Below are positions 27,876-35,756 of a stretch of 64,000 nucleotides of DNA, one piece after another; the stretch's first letter is position 1, and each line of letters begins with the position of its first letter. The stretch lies in contig NZ_CP046622.1 of NCBI RefSeq assembly GCF_009755665.1, positions 248,001-312,000 of the forward strand, in the 5' to 3' direction. The notes beneath the pieces were generated by a model. That model was given only the letters and a program-made list of their open reading frames with translations, was not told the origin of the DNA and did not search any database. Source of the DNA: Variovorax paradoxus (lineage in GTDB: Bacteria > Pseudomonadota > Gammaproteobacteria > Burkholderiales > Burkholderiaceae_C). The translations under genes were made by a program, and so were the position numbers.

Positions 27876-28862
27876 TCAGTCGAGTTTGATGTCGCGCGCC
27901 TTGATCAAGGCATGCCACTTCTTGCGTTCAGCGTCGACGAAGCGCGCCATCTCGGCGCCGTCGGCGGGGCGTGCTTCCCAGCCTGCGTCGAAGAGCTTCT
28001 GGCGAACGCCGGCATCGGCCATGGTCTTTTGCAAGTCGGCGCCGAGCCGGGCTTGCGCGTCCTTCGGCGTGGCTGTGGGCACCACGAGGCCCTGCCAGGT
28101 GTAGGCCTCGACACCGGCATAGCCCAGTTCCTTGGCGGTTGGCACATTGGGCAGCTGCGGAATGCGCTCGGCGCCCATCGTGATGAGCGGCACCACCTTG
28201 CCGGCCTTGACCGCGCTCACGCCGCTGGGCAGGTCGAGCATCATCAGCGGCACTTGACCGCCCATCAGGTCTTGCAAAGCGGGTGCGCCGCCCTTGTAGG
28301 GCACGTGCAGCATCGTTACGCCGGCTTCGCGCTGAAAAAGCTCCAGCGCCAGATGGTGCGGGCTGCCGGTTCCCGGCGTGGCAATGCTGTATTTGCCGGG
28401 CGATGCCTTCAGTGCGGCAATCAGTGCCTTGGCATCGGCGAGGCCGGCATTGGGCGCGGCCGTGATGACCAGCGTCGAGCGGCCCATCATGCCCACCATC
28501 GCGAAGTCTTTCTCGGCGTCGTAGGGCAGCTTCTTGTAGAGCGCGGGGTTGTACACCAGCACGCCGTTGTCGGCCGAAAACACCGTGTAGCCGTCGGCGG
28601 GCGAGCGCGCCACGTTCTCCGACGCGATGATGGCGCCCGCACCGGGGCGGTTGTCCACCAGCACTGGCTGCCCCAACTGCTGCGAGAGCTGCGCGCCGGC
28701 GGTGCGCGCGAGAAAGTCGGTGCCGCCGCCCGCGGGATAGCCCACCACCCAGCGCACGGGTTTGGCGGGAAAGGCCTGGGCCTGTGCGTGCTGGGGCAGG
28801 AGGGTGGTGGCGGCAAAAGCCACAAGGGCCGCTGCGAGCCCGAGCTTGTTCCTGATCGTCAT
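27876..28862 (-). CDS. Bug-family solute-binding protein (second copy in the operon)
   Basis: 328 residues. A Sec signal peptide (about 1-28, ending AQAQAF) precedes the Bug fold: PVRWVVGYPAGGGTDFLART, VDNRPGAGAIIASENVA, PGTGSPHHLALELFQ and VPYKGGAPALQDLMGGQV. It is only distantly like the other Bug protein at 20198-21187, so the two are not a recent duplication. Likely ligand is an aromatic acid feeding the pathway. No TctAB permease is encoded nearby. Confidence 0.93.
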   Translation of the reverse strand: MTIRNKLGLAAALVAFAATTLLPQHAQAQAFPAKPVRWVVGYPAGGGTDFLARTAGAQLSQQLGQPVLVDNRPGAGAIIASENVARSPADGYTVFSADNGVLVYNPALYKKLPYDAEKDFAMVGMMGRSTLVITAAPNAGLADAKALIAALKASPGKYSIATPGTGSPHHLALELFQREAGVTMLHVPYKGGAPALQDLMGGQVPLMMLDLPSGVSAVKAGKVVPLITMGAERIPQLPNVPTAKELGYAGVEAYTWQGLVVPTATPKDAQARLGADLQKTMADAGVRQKLFDAGWEARPADGAEMARFVDAERKKWHALIKARDIKLD

Positions 28863-28930
28863 GCTGGTTTGTCTCTTCTGTAGTTGGTATGTGGAGCGAA
28901 GCAGGTGGCGTGCGGTGCGGCGCCAGGTCG

Positions 28931-29704
28931 CTAGGTGTTGCCGGAAATGGTGTTGACCAGCGCGCCGACGCCCTCGATCTCGGTCACCACCACGTCGCCC
29001 GGCTTGCAGTCGACCACCCCGTCCGGCGTGCCGGTGAGGATCAGGTCGCCTGGCGAGAGCGTCATGAAGCGGCTGAAATATTCGATGAGGAACGGAGCAT
29101 CGAAGATCATGTCGCGCGTGCTGCCCTGCTGCGTGACCGTACCGTTGACCGTGGTGCGCAATGCAAGCGCCATCGGGTCGGGCACGTCGGCCGCATCGAC
29201 GAACCACGGGCCGAGCGGCGTGCAGGTGTCGCGGTTCTTCACGCGCAGGTTGGGGCGATACCAGTTCTCGAGGTAGTCGCGGATCGCGTAGTCATTGGCC
29301 ACGGTGTAGCCGCCGATGAAGTCGTAGGCGTCATCGCGCGTCACGTTCTTCGCAGTCTTGCCAATCACGATGGCCAGTTCGCATTCGTAGTGCATGAACT
29401 GCACGCCTGCCGGGCGGTGCGTGTGCTGGCGGTGGCCGATGAGCGTGCTCTGGCCCTTGACGAACACCAGCGGTTCCTCCGGCGCCTTGAACTCGAGCTC
29501 CTTGGCATGGTCGGCGTAGTTGAGGCCCAGCGCGAGGATGGTGCGCGGCCGCGCCGTGGGTGCGAGCGGCGGCAGCCAGGTGAGCTGCTCTTGCGGAACG
29601 ACGCGGCCGTCGTCCAGGCGCACGGCCGCGTCGGGGTGGCCGCCGAACTCGTGCGCGGTACCGATGTGCTCGCGGCCTTCGTAGATGACGCGTGCGTGCT
29701 TCAT
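28931..29704 (-). CDS. Fumarylacetoacetate-hydrolase-family HpaG, C-terminal-type subunit (HpaG2)
   Basis: 257 residues. The metal motif YECELAIVIGKTAKNV, plus LGLNYADHAKELEFKAPEEP, GPWFVDAADVPDPM and LILTGTPDGV, identify a HpaG/FAH-fold decarboxylase-isomerase. In E. coli HpaG is one protein with two such halves; here they are two genes. It acts on 5-carboxymethyl-2-oxohex-3-ene-1,7-dioate. The start overlaps the stop of the other half (29701-29704). Confidence 0.92.
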   Translation of the reverse strand: MKHARVIYEGREHIGTAHEFGGHPDAAVRLDDGRVVPQEQLTWLPPLAPTARPRTILALGLNYADHAKELEFKAPEEPLVFVKGQSTLIGHRQHTHRPAGVQFMHYECELAIVIGKTAKNVTRDDAYDFIGGYTVANDYAIRDYLENWYRPNLRVKNRDTCTPLGPWFVDAADVPDPMALALRTTVNGTVTQQGSTRDMIFDAPFLIEYFSRFMTLSPGDLILTGTPDGVVDCKPGDVVVTEIEGVGALVNTISGNT

Positions 29705-30336
29705 GCGGCGGTCTCCTGCACCAGCGTGTTGATCAATGTCTCGAAGCCGGGTGAAGAAATCTCGATGCGGTCGCCCGCGCGCACCAGCGGCCGGCCGGCG
29801 TCGCAGCCCAGCAGCAGCACGTCGCCGTGCGCGAGCGTCATGAATTCGCCCACGTCGGCAAGCAGTTGCTGCGCGGGCCGCACAAGCTGCGAAAAGTCGA
29901 CGGACTGCTTCAGCGCGCCGTTGATGCGCACCTCAACGCGGAAGTTTGCCGGGTCGGCCACTTCCTGCGCATCGCGCAGCGCCGGGCCGATGCCCAGGAA
30001 GCCGTCGACGCACTTGAACTTCACCGGCGGGCGAAAGAAGCTCGCATGCGGGATCGACAAATCGTTCATCAGCACGAAGCCTTCGATGTCGCCTTCGGCG
30101 CCGATCACCAGGCCGATGCTCGCGCCGATCTCCACTTCGGGCACGGATGCAGGCACGGTGATCGCGCTGCCATGCGGGCTCCAGGTGTTGGCAGTCTTCA
30201 CATAGAGCACCGGCGCTTTCGGCGGTGCCTTGTACGGCGGCTGCGTCATTTGCGGCGCGAGCGCTTCCACTTCCGTGCGGAAGTTCAGCAGCGTGCCGTA
30301 CACCGTGCCGGTGGGCAGGAAAGGAGAGAGGGTCAT
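29701..30336 (-). CDS. Fumarylacetoacetate-hydrolase-family HpaG, N-terminal-type subunit (HpaG1)
   Basis: 211 residues. TGTVYGTLLNFRTEVEAL, then PVLYVKTANTWSPHGSAI, EVEIGASIGLVIG (metal ligands) and VRAGDRIEISSPGFETL match the N-terminal half of HpaG. Start ATG at 30336 gives MTLSPFLPTGTVYG. It overlaps the hpaR stop by four bases (30333-30336) and the HpaG2 start by four bases, so all three are translationally linked. Confidence 0.92.
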   Translation of the reverse strand: MTLSPFLPTGTVYGTLLNFRTEVEALAPQMTQPPYKAPPKAPVLYVKTANTWSPHGSAITVPASVPEVEIGASIGLVIGAEGDIEGFVLMNDLSIPHASFFRPPVKFKCVDGFLGIGPALRDAQEVADPANFRVEVRINGALKQSVDFSQLVRPAQQLLADVGEFMTLAHGDVLLLGCDAGRPLVRAGDRIEISSPGFETLINTLVQETAA

Positions 30337-30767
30337 TCGGGCTGCTCCAGCGCGATCAGTTCGTCCAGCAGCCCATACAGCTGCGTCAGCTTGGTCTTGC
30401 CCAGCGACTGTTCCAGCCACTGGTAGTGCGCCTCGATGCTCGAGGACAGCTTCTTCACCAGCTTCATTCCGTGCGCAGTGGCTTCGACCACGGTGCGGCG
30501 CTGGTCTGCGGGGTCGCGGCTGCGCGTGATGAGCTTGTCCCGCTCCATGCGCGCCAGCACGCCGGTCAGGCTGGGGCCGAGGATGAACGCCTCTCGCGCA
30601 ACGTGGCCTGTTTCGACAGCGCCGTGCTCGCCGAGCACGCGCAGCACGCGCCATTGCTGGTCGGACAGCGCGTGCTCGCGCAAGCTGGGCCGGGTGTGGG
30701 CCATCACGGCTTCGCGGGCCTGCAGCAGCAGGCGCGGCAAATTGCGGTGCGCGAAGGTAGTGCTCAA
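30333..30767 (-). CDS. hpaR: MarR-family repressor of homoprotocatechuate degradation (HpaR)
   Basis: 144 residues. LLLQAREAVMAHTRPSL, then ALSDQQWRVLRVLGEHGAVE, ILGPSLTGVLARMERDKLI and RDPADQRRTVVEATAHG follow the HpaR subgroup of MarR regulators, which release DNA on binding 4-hydroxyphenylacetate-type ligands. It is first in the operon it presumably controls. A perfect 12-bp palindrome sits 21 bp upstream of its start codon. Confidence 0.93.
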   Translation of the reverse strand: MSTTFAHRNLPRLLLQAREAVMAHTRPSLREHALSDQQWRVLRVLGEHGAVETGHVAREAFILGPSLTGVLARMERDKLITRSRDPADQRRTVVEATAHGMKLVKKLSSSIEAHYQWLEQSLGKTKLTQLYGLLDELIALEQPE

Positions 30768-30788
30768 GAGCTGTGCCTTTCAAATTAG

Positions 30789-30800
30789 TTAACATGTTAA
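30789..30800. promoter_or_regulatory. Candidate HpaR operator
   Basis: TTAACATGTTAA is a perfect 12-bp palindrome in an AT-rich patch within otherwise GC-rich sequence, between hpaR (minus) and radA (plus). MarR-family repressors bind such palindromes in their own promoters. Its position 21 bp ahead of the hpaR ATG fits autorepression. Confidence 0.6.
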
Positions 30801-30865
30801 ATGATTGGGAATTTCTTTCCAAGCCGTTTTCCATCAGGGTTTGTGCGGACACCTAAACTCACCGC

Positions 30866-32254
30866 ATGGCCAAGGAAAAATCTCTCTTCGTCTGCAGCGA
30901 ATGCGGCGGCACCAGCCCCAAGTGGCTCGGCAAATGCCCGAGCTGCGGCGCCTGGAACACACTGATCGAGCAGGTGGCCGGCAGCACCGGCCCGGCCAAC
31001 AACCGCTTCGGCACGCAATACACCGCGCTCGCGGGTGTGTCCGAGCTCGCCACGCTGTCTGAAATAGAAGCGACCGACGTTGCGCGCACGCCCACGGGGC
31101 TTGACGAACTCGACCGCGTGCTGGGCGGCGGCATCGTCTCGGGCGGTGTCACGCTCATCGGCGGCGACCCGGGCATCGGCAAGTCGACGCTGCTGCTGCA
31201 GGCGGTCGACGCACTGCAGCGCGCCGGGCAAAACGCGCTCTATGTCACCGGCGAGGAAAGCGGCTCGCAGGTGGCGCTGCGCTCCAAGCGGCTGGGGCTC
31301 GACCATTCGCAGGTGCAGGTGCTGGCCGAAATCCAGCTCGAAAAAATCATCGCGACCCTCGACGCCAATCGGCCGGCCATCGCGGTGATCGATTCGATCC
31401 AGACCGTGTACTCCGATCAGCTCACATCAGCGCCCGGCTCGGTGGCGCAGGTGCGCGAATGCGCGGCGCACCTCACGCGCTTCGCCAAGACCAGCGGCAC
31501 GGCGGTGGTGCTGGTGGGCCACGTCACGAAGGAGGGCGCGCTCGCTGGCCCGCGCGTGCTCGAACACATGGTCGATACGGTGCTGTACTTCGAAGGCGAC
31601 ACGCACTCGAGCTTTCGCCTTGTGCGGGCCATCAAGAACCGCTTCGGCGCGGTGAACGAAATCGGCGTGTTCGCCATGACGGAGCGCGGCCTCAAGGGCG
31701 TGGCCAACCCGAGCGCGATCTTCCTGAGCCAGCACGCCGAGCCGGTGCCCGGCAGCGTGGTGCTGGTCACGCTCGAAGGCACGCGGCCGATGCTGGTCGA
31801 AATCCAGGCGCTGGTCGACAACGGAGGCCCGAGCCCACGCCGCCTTTCGGTGGGGCTTGACCGCGACCGGCTCGCAATGCTGCTCGCCGTGCTGCACCGC
31901 CATGCTGGCGTGGCCTGCATGGACCAGGATGTGTTCGTCAACGCGGTGGGTGGCGTGCGCATCAGCGAACCGGCAGCCGACCTGGCCGTGATGCTGGCCA
32001 TTACTTCGAGCCTGCGCGGCAAGCCGCTGCCCAAGGGCTTCATCGCGTTCGGCGAAGTGGGGCTGGCGGGCGAAGTGCGCCCTGCGCCGCGTGGGCAGGA
32101 GCGCCTGCGCGAAGCGGCCAAGCTGGGCTTCAGCGTGGCCGTGGTGCCCAAGGCGAATGCGCCGCGCAAGGGCACGAAGGAAATCGAAGGCCTGACCATC
32201 CACGCCGTCGAGCGCATCGAAGAGGCGATGGACGTGGTCCGCCGCCTCGACTGA
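30866..32254 (+). CDS. radA: DNA repair protein RadA
   Basis: 462 residues. It has the N-terminal C4 zinc finger (C10, C13, C24, C27), Walker A GGDPGIGKSTLLLQ, the RadA-specific motif IKNRFGAVNEIG, and a C-terminal Lon-protease-like domain (FIAFGEVGLAGEVRP). RadA is a DnaB-like helicase acting in branch migration and recombinational repair. The ATG at 30866 gives the standard start MAKEKSLFVCSECG. It is divergent from hpaR. Confidence 0.97.
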   Translation: MAKEKSLFVCSECGGTSPKWLGKCPSCGAWNTLIEQVAGSTGPANNRFGTQYTALAGVSELATLSEIEATDVARTPTGLDELDRVLGGGIVSGGVTLIGGDPGIGKSTLLLQAVDALQRAGQNALYVTGEESGSQVALRSKRLGLDHSQVQVLAEIQLEKIIATLDANRPAIAVIDSIQTVYSDQLTSAPGSVAQVRECAAHLTRFAKTSGTAVVLVGHVTKEGALAGPRVLEHMVDTVLYFEGDTHSSFRLVRAIKNRFGAVNEIGVFAMTERGLKGVANPSAIFLSQHAEPVPGSVVLVTLEGTRPMLVEIQALVDNGGPSPRRLSVGLDRDRLAMLLAVLHRHAGVACMDQDVFVNAVGGVRISEPAADLAVMLAITSSLRGKPLPKGFIAFGEVGLAGEVRPAPRGQERLREAAKLGFSVAVVPKANAPRKGTKEIEGLTIHAVERIEEAMDVVRRLD

Positions 32255-32263
32255 TCGTCCGGG

Positions 32264-32297
32264 AAAAAACGCCCGGCGCACCACAGGCGCGCCGGGC
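32264..32297 (-). terminator. Intrinsic terminator (minus strand)
   Basis: A 9-bp stem, GCCCGGCGC (32271-32279) with GCGCCGGGC (32289-32297), flanked by AAAAAA at 32264-32269, which reads as TTTTTT on the minus strand. It terminates the lipoprotein gene and lies just after the convergent radA stop, where its stem may also stop radA transcripts. Confidence 0.8.
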
Positions 32298-32305
32298 CAC
32301 CCTCC

Positions 32306-32761
32306 CTACCCCCCGATGTGCATCGTGAACGCCGGTCCGCCGTTGAGCACGCATTGGCCGCTGCCCAAGGTGGCCGAGTTCATCGTGTACTGGCAACTCA
32401 GGTTGCCGCCGCGATTGCCGCTGGCGTTCGCCAGGCCGGCACCTCGCGAGCCGGCAACCCGGGTCGCCTCTCCCTGAAACTGCTCGTTGCCGATCACCGT
32501 ATTGAAGCGTCCGCGTCCGTTCATGTCGTTTGTCACCGTGCCCGCAATGGTTCCGTAGCGCGCCGCTTCGGCGTTCGACGGATACAACCGCGCGCTGAAG
32601 CTTTGCGCCACCGGGCCCGGTGCCACGGCATAGGCCTGCGAAGGCGGCGCCGCGGGAGCGGGTTGTCCGAGCGGCACCACGTAGCAACCGCTGAGGGCGG
32701 TGGCCGTGAGTGCGGCGCAAAGGCTGAGACGAACGAATGTGACGGATCGGGGAATGCTCAT
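32306..32761 (-). CDS. Putative small lipoprotein
   Basis: 151 residues. The signal ends in a lipobox (TALSGC, cysteine at about 26), predicting outer or inner membrane anchoring. A Pro/Ala-rich spacer follows, then a domain with ARYGTIAGTVTNDMNGRGRF, NTVIGNEQFQGEATR and two cysteines near the C-terminus. I do not recognise a named family. It has its own terminator at 32264-32297. Confidence 0.85.
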   Translation of the reverse strand: MSIPRSVTFVRLSLCAALTATALSGCYVVPLGQPAPAAPPSQAYAVAPGPVAQSFSARLYPSNAEAARYGTIAGTVTNDMNGRGRFNTVIGNEQFQGEATRVAGSRGAGLANASGNRGGNLSCQYTMNSATLGSGQCVLNGGPAFTMHIGG

Positions 32762-32986
32762 ACGCTTTTCAGTGGCCCGGGCTGATGCCCGTGAGATGAA
32801 ATGTGGCGGCTGGCGCCCCCGCGCCGGATGTTTTTCAAGGTGAGTACCACGCCGCGCGCCCGGCGGTAGCCAGGGCCGCTACTGCCGCCGGCCTTGCCGG
32901 TGCGGCAAAAATCGCCCTCGATTCATATGCGTACTTTCGAATGACGCCATCGGGGCGCAGGCCGCCGCGCGGCGACAATGCGCGCC

Positions 32987-33421
32987 ATGAATTTCCAGAA
33001 ATTGCTGGTGCCCGTGGGCGCCATCGTCCTTCTCGGCCTGGCTTGGCGCAGCGGCGGCTGGGGCGGCGTCGCCTTGGCGGGCGGCGTGATCGTGATGTTC
33101 CTGCTGATGCACTTCACCCGCGCCATGCAGGTGCTCAAGCGCGCGGCCGATCGCCCGGTCGGCTATGTCGCAAGCTCGGTGATGCTCAATGCCAAGCTCA
33201 AGAAGGGCGTCACGCTGATGCACGTGATCGCGATGACGCGCGCGCTTGGCGAGCTGCGCTCGCCGCAGGACGAGCAGCCCGAGCTTTATCGGTGGACCGA
33301 TACGGGCGGCTCGTACGTCGACGCCGTGTTCAAAGGCGGCAAGCTGCAAAGCTGGACGCTGACGCGCCCTGAAGCGGAGCCCGACAGCGCTCCGCCTTCC
33401 GAAGAAAACACGGCGGGCTGA
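32987..33421 (+). CDS. Small membrane protein of unknown function
   Basis: 144 residues (147 if the in-frame ATG at 32978 is used). Two adjacent hydrophobic segments at about residues 5-20 and 24-44 precede a cytosolic domain with LKRAADRPVGYVASSVMLNA and LYRWTDTGGSYVDAVFKGGK. Relatives in Comamonadaceae are sometimes labelled glycerate kinase, but at this size and with these helices it cannot be that enzyme. It converges on rdgC with about 20 bp between. Confidence 0.8.
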   Translation: MNFQKLLVPVGAIVLLGLAWRSGGWGGVALAGGVIVMFLLMHFTRAMQVLKRAADRPVGYVASSVMLNAKLKKGVTLMHVIAMTRALGELRSPQDEQPELYRWTDTGGSYVDAVFKGGKLQSWTLTRPEAEPDSAPPSEENTAG

Positions 33422-33442
33422 GCCGCCGCGGGCGCTGTCAGG

Positions 33443-34441
33443 TCAGAACGGCGCGTCTTCTTCGACTTCGGCGTCTGCCGGAGTGGTTGTCGTGGGCGTT
33501 TCTGCAGCAGCCTTGGGCGCTGCATCGGTCGGCGCGCCGCTGAAGGCCGCTTCGCCGCCCAGCGCATCGAGCAGCGCCGGCACCAGCTGGCCGAGCTCGC
33601 CGGTGGCAATGGCCACGTCGGCGTCGAAGTTGTCTTCCTTCTTGCCGCCCGAGGCACCGTCGCCCGTGCCTTCGAGGAACACGATCTTGCGGATCAGCAT
33701 GCCGTGCGTCAGCTCGAAGGACACGCGGTCGTCCCAGGTGAGCGCAAGACGCGTCGGGCGCTTGCCGTCGGTGATGTGCTTTTGCACTTCCTCGATGTCG
33801 AGCGGGTGCTTGGCGTAGCGCACCACGGCCTTGGAATCGTCCGAGGCCTTGAGCTCGCACTCGCGGTCGATGGTGAAGCCGGCCGGCGGCTCCTGCGTGA
33901 GCAGCCAGTTGGCCATGGCCGCGGCGGGCTCGACCTGCGTGTTGATGAGGGCCACGGCAAAGCCGTCGAGCGACTTCACGAGGCTGGTCACCACTTCGTC
34001 GGCGCGGGCGGCATTGGCGCTGTTGATCACGAGGCGGCGCTCGGCCTGGTCGATCCACACGGCCACGCGCGCGCTGCGCGTGAAGGCCATGGGCAGCAGC
34101 TCGAGGGTGATGTCTTCCTTGAGCTCTTTCTTTTCCTTCTTGCCGGGTTTGCGGCCGGTGGTGGCCTCGATCTGCGCGCAGCGCTCGTCGAGCTTGCGGC
34201 GCACCACGGAGCCGGGCACCTCCTTGCTCTCGATCATGTATTCGACCAGCCACTGGCCGCCGATGGACTCGACCAGCGGGCCGTTGGCCTCGCCCCGGGG
34301 TTCGACCCAGCCGGCGGATTTTTCCTGCGAAGGGCCGCAGGGTTCGAAGCGCTGCTTGCCGAGGCCTTCTTCGATCTCGGTCAGTGTTTGGGACCAGGCA
34401 GGTTCGATGCGATAGACGATGACGTTCTTGAATACGGACAC
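33443..34441 (-). CDS. rdgC: Recombination-associated protein RdgC
   Basis: 332 residues, a ring-shaped DNA-binding dimer that moderates RecA. FKNVIVYRIEPAWSQTLTEI, then SAGWVEPRG, LPMAFTRSARVAVWIDQ and LTWDDRVSFELTHGMLIRKI are typical. The start is a GTG at 34441 (VSVFKNV) with AAGGG upstream; no ATG is available at the family start. The C-terminus has an acidic Ala/Thr-rich tail (about 295-332). Confidence 0.93.
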   Translation of the reverse strand: MSVFKNVIVYRIEPAWSQTLTEIEEGLGKQRFEPCGPSQEKSAGWVEPRGEANGPLVESIGGQWLVEYMIESKEVPGSVVRRKLDERCAQIEATTGRKPGKKEKKELKEDITLELLPMAFTRSARVAVWIDQAERRLVINSANAARADEVVTSLVKSLDGFAVALINTQVEPAAAMANWLLTQEPPAGFTIDRECELKASDDSKAVVRYAKHPLDIEEVQKHITDGKRPTRLALTWDDRVSFELTHGMLIRKIVFLEGTGDGASGGKKEDNFDADVAIATGELGQLVPALLDALGGEAAFSGAPTDAAPKAAAETPTTTTPADAEVEEDAPF

Positions 34442-34573
34442 GGAAACCCTTTTTCCACTGGTTTGGACAACCCGCCATTGTCGGGCACCCCGTTCCGCCG
34501 GGCGCCGTAAAATCGAAAGCTTTTGCGACTCCCGGGTCGCTCCCCACACAGCTGCCCCCAAAGGAATCAGGAA

Positions 34574-35524
34574 ATGAGCTCGATCCCCCCCTCGCTGGAC
34601 GACCGTGACGGCAAGATCTGGATGGACGGCGAACTCGTGGACTGGCGCGACGCCAAGATCCACGTGCTGAGCCATACGCTGCACTACGGCTGCGGCGCCT
34701 TCGAGGGCGTGCGCGCCTACAAGACGCCCGAAGGCACGGCCATCTTCCGCCTGGCCGAGCACACCGAGCGCCTGTTCAACAGCGCCAAGATCCTGCGCAT
34801 GAAGATCCCGTTCACGCCCGAACAGCTGAACGAGGCCCAGAAGCAGGTCGTGCGCGAGAACAAGCTCGAAAGCTGCTACCTGCGCCCGCTGATCTGGATC
34901 GGCTCCGAGAAGCTCGGCGTGAGCCCCAAGGGCAACAAGATCCACGCCATGGTCGCGGCCTGGTCCTGGGGCGCCTACCTGGGCGAAGAGGGCATGAAGC
35001 GCGGCATCCGCGTGAAGACCTCCAGCTACACCCGCCACCACGTCAACATCACCATGACGCAGGCCAAGTCGGTGAGCAACTACACCAACTCCATTCTTGC
35101 CAACATGGAAGCGCTGGACGACGGCTACGACGAGGCGCTGCTGCTCGACGCGAGCGGCTTCGTCTCCGAAGGCGCGGGCGAGAACATCTTCGTGGTGAAG
35201 GGTGGCGTGGTCTACACGCCCGACCTGTCGGCCGGCGCGCTGAACGGCATCACCCGCAACACCATCCTGCACGTGTGCAAGGACCTGGGGCTCGAGCTGG
35301 TGCAAAAGCGCATCACGCGCGACGAGGTCTACATTGCCGACGAAGCCTTCTTCACCGGCACCGCGGCCGAAGTCACGCCCATCCGCGAGCTCGACCGCAT
35401 CGAGATCGGCAACCGCGGCGACGGCGGCTCGCGCGGCCCGATCACCGAGAAGATCCAGACGGCCTTCTTCGACATCGTGAACGGCAAGAACCCCAAGTAC
35501 GCCCACTGGCTCACGAAAGTCTGA
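34574..35524 (+). CDS. ilvE: Branched-chain amino acid aminotransferase
   Basis: 316 residues, fold-type IV PLP enzyme that makes or degrades leucine, isoleucine and valine. HTLHYGCGAFEGVRAYK, YLRPLIWIG, NITMTQAKSVSNYTNS (PLP lysine) and EGAGENIFVVKGGVVYTP are standard motifs. The ATG at 34574 (MSSIPPSLDDRDG) is preceded by an AGGAATCAGGAA ribosome site. A small zinc-protein gene follows 5 bp later. Confidence 0.96.
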   Translation: MSSIPPSLDDRDGKIWMDGELVDWRDAKIHVLSHTLHYGCGAFEGVRAYKTPEGTAIFRLAEHTERLFNSAKILRMKIPFTPEQLNEAQKQVVRENKLESCYLRPLIWIGSEKLGVSPKGNKIHAMVAAWSWGAYLGEEGMKRGIRVKTSSYTRHHVNITMTQAKSVSNYTNSILANMEALDDGYDEALLLDASGFVSEGAGENIFVVKGGVVYTPDLSAGALNGITRNTILHVCKDLGLELVQKRITRDEVYIADEAFFTGTAAEVTPIRELDRIEIGNRGDGGSRGPITEKIQTAFFDIVNGKNPKYAHWLTKV

Positions 35525-35529
35525 GAAAC

Positions 35530-35739
35530 ATGTCTACCAACGCAGTCGTCGAACTCCTGGCCAAGGAGCTCAACCACCAGGGCGGCGTGTTCTGCCCCAG
35601 CCCCAAGGCCGACATGAAGCTCTGGAACACCCATCCCAAGGTGTACCTGGACGTGGCGCGCACCGGCGAGGCCAAGTGCCCGTATTGCGGCACCGTCTAC
35701 CGCCTGGCGGCGGGCGAGACGGTGTCGTCGCGGCACTGA
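35530..35739 (+). CDS. Small zinc-finger (zf-CHCC-type) protein
   Basis: 69 residues. GGVFCPSPKADMKLWNTHPK and AKCPYCGTVYRLAAGE give a Cys/His/Cys-Cys zinc site like that of the zf-CHCC family, related to a mitochondrial complex I accessory subunit. The bacterial role is not settled. It starts 5 bp after the ilvE stop, so it shares that transcript. Confidence 0.9.
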   Translation: MSTNAVVELLAKELNHQGGVFCPSPKADMKLWNTHPKVYLDVARTGEAKCPYCGTVYRLAAGETVSSRH

Positions 35740-35756
35740 GCGCGGCCGCCAGTTAG

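Noticed and set aside
32987..33421. Glycerate kinase label used for relatives of this small membrane protein
   Set aside because: The protein is about 144 residues with two helices and lacks any kinase motif; the label looks like a propagated error.
34390..34412. GGTTCGATGC segment resembling a tRNA T-loop
   Set aside because: It lies inside rdgC and there is no matching acceptor stem or anticodon arm around it.
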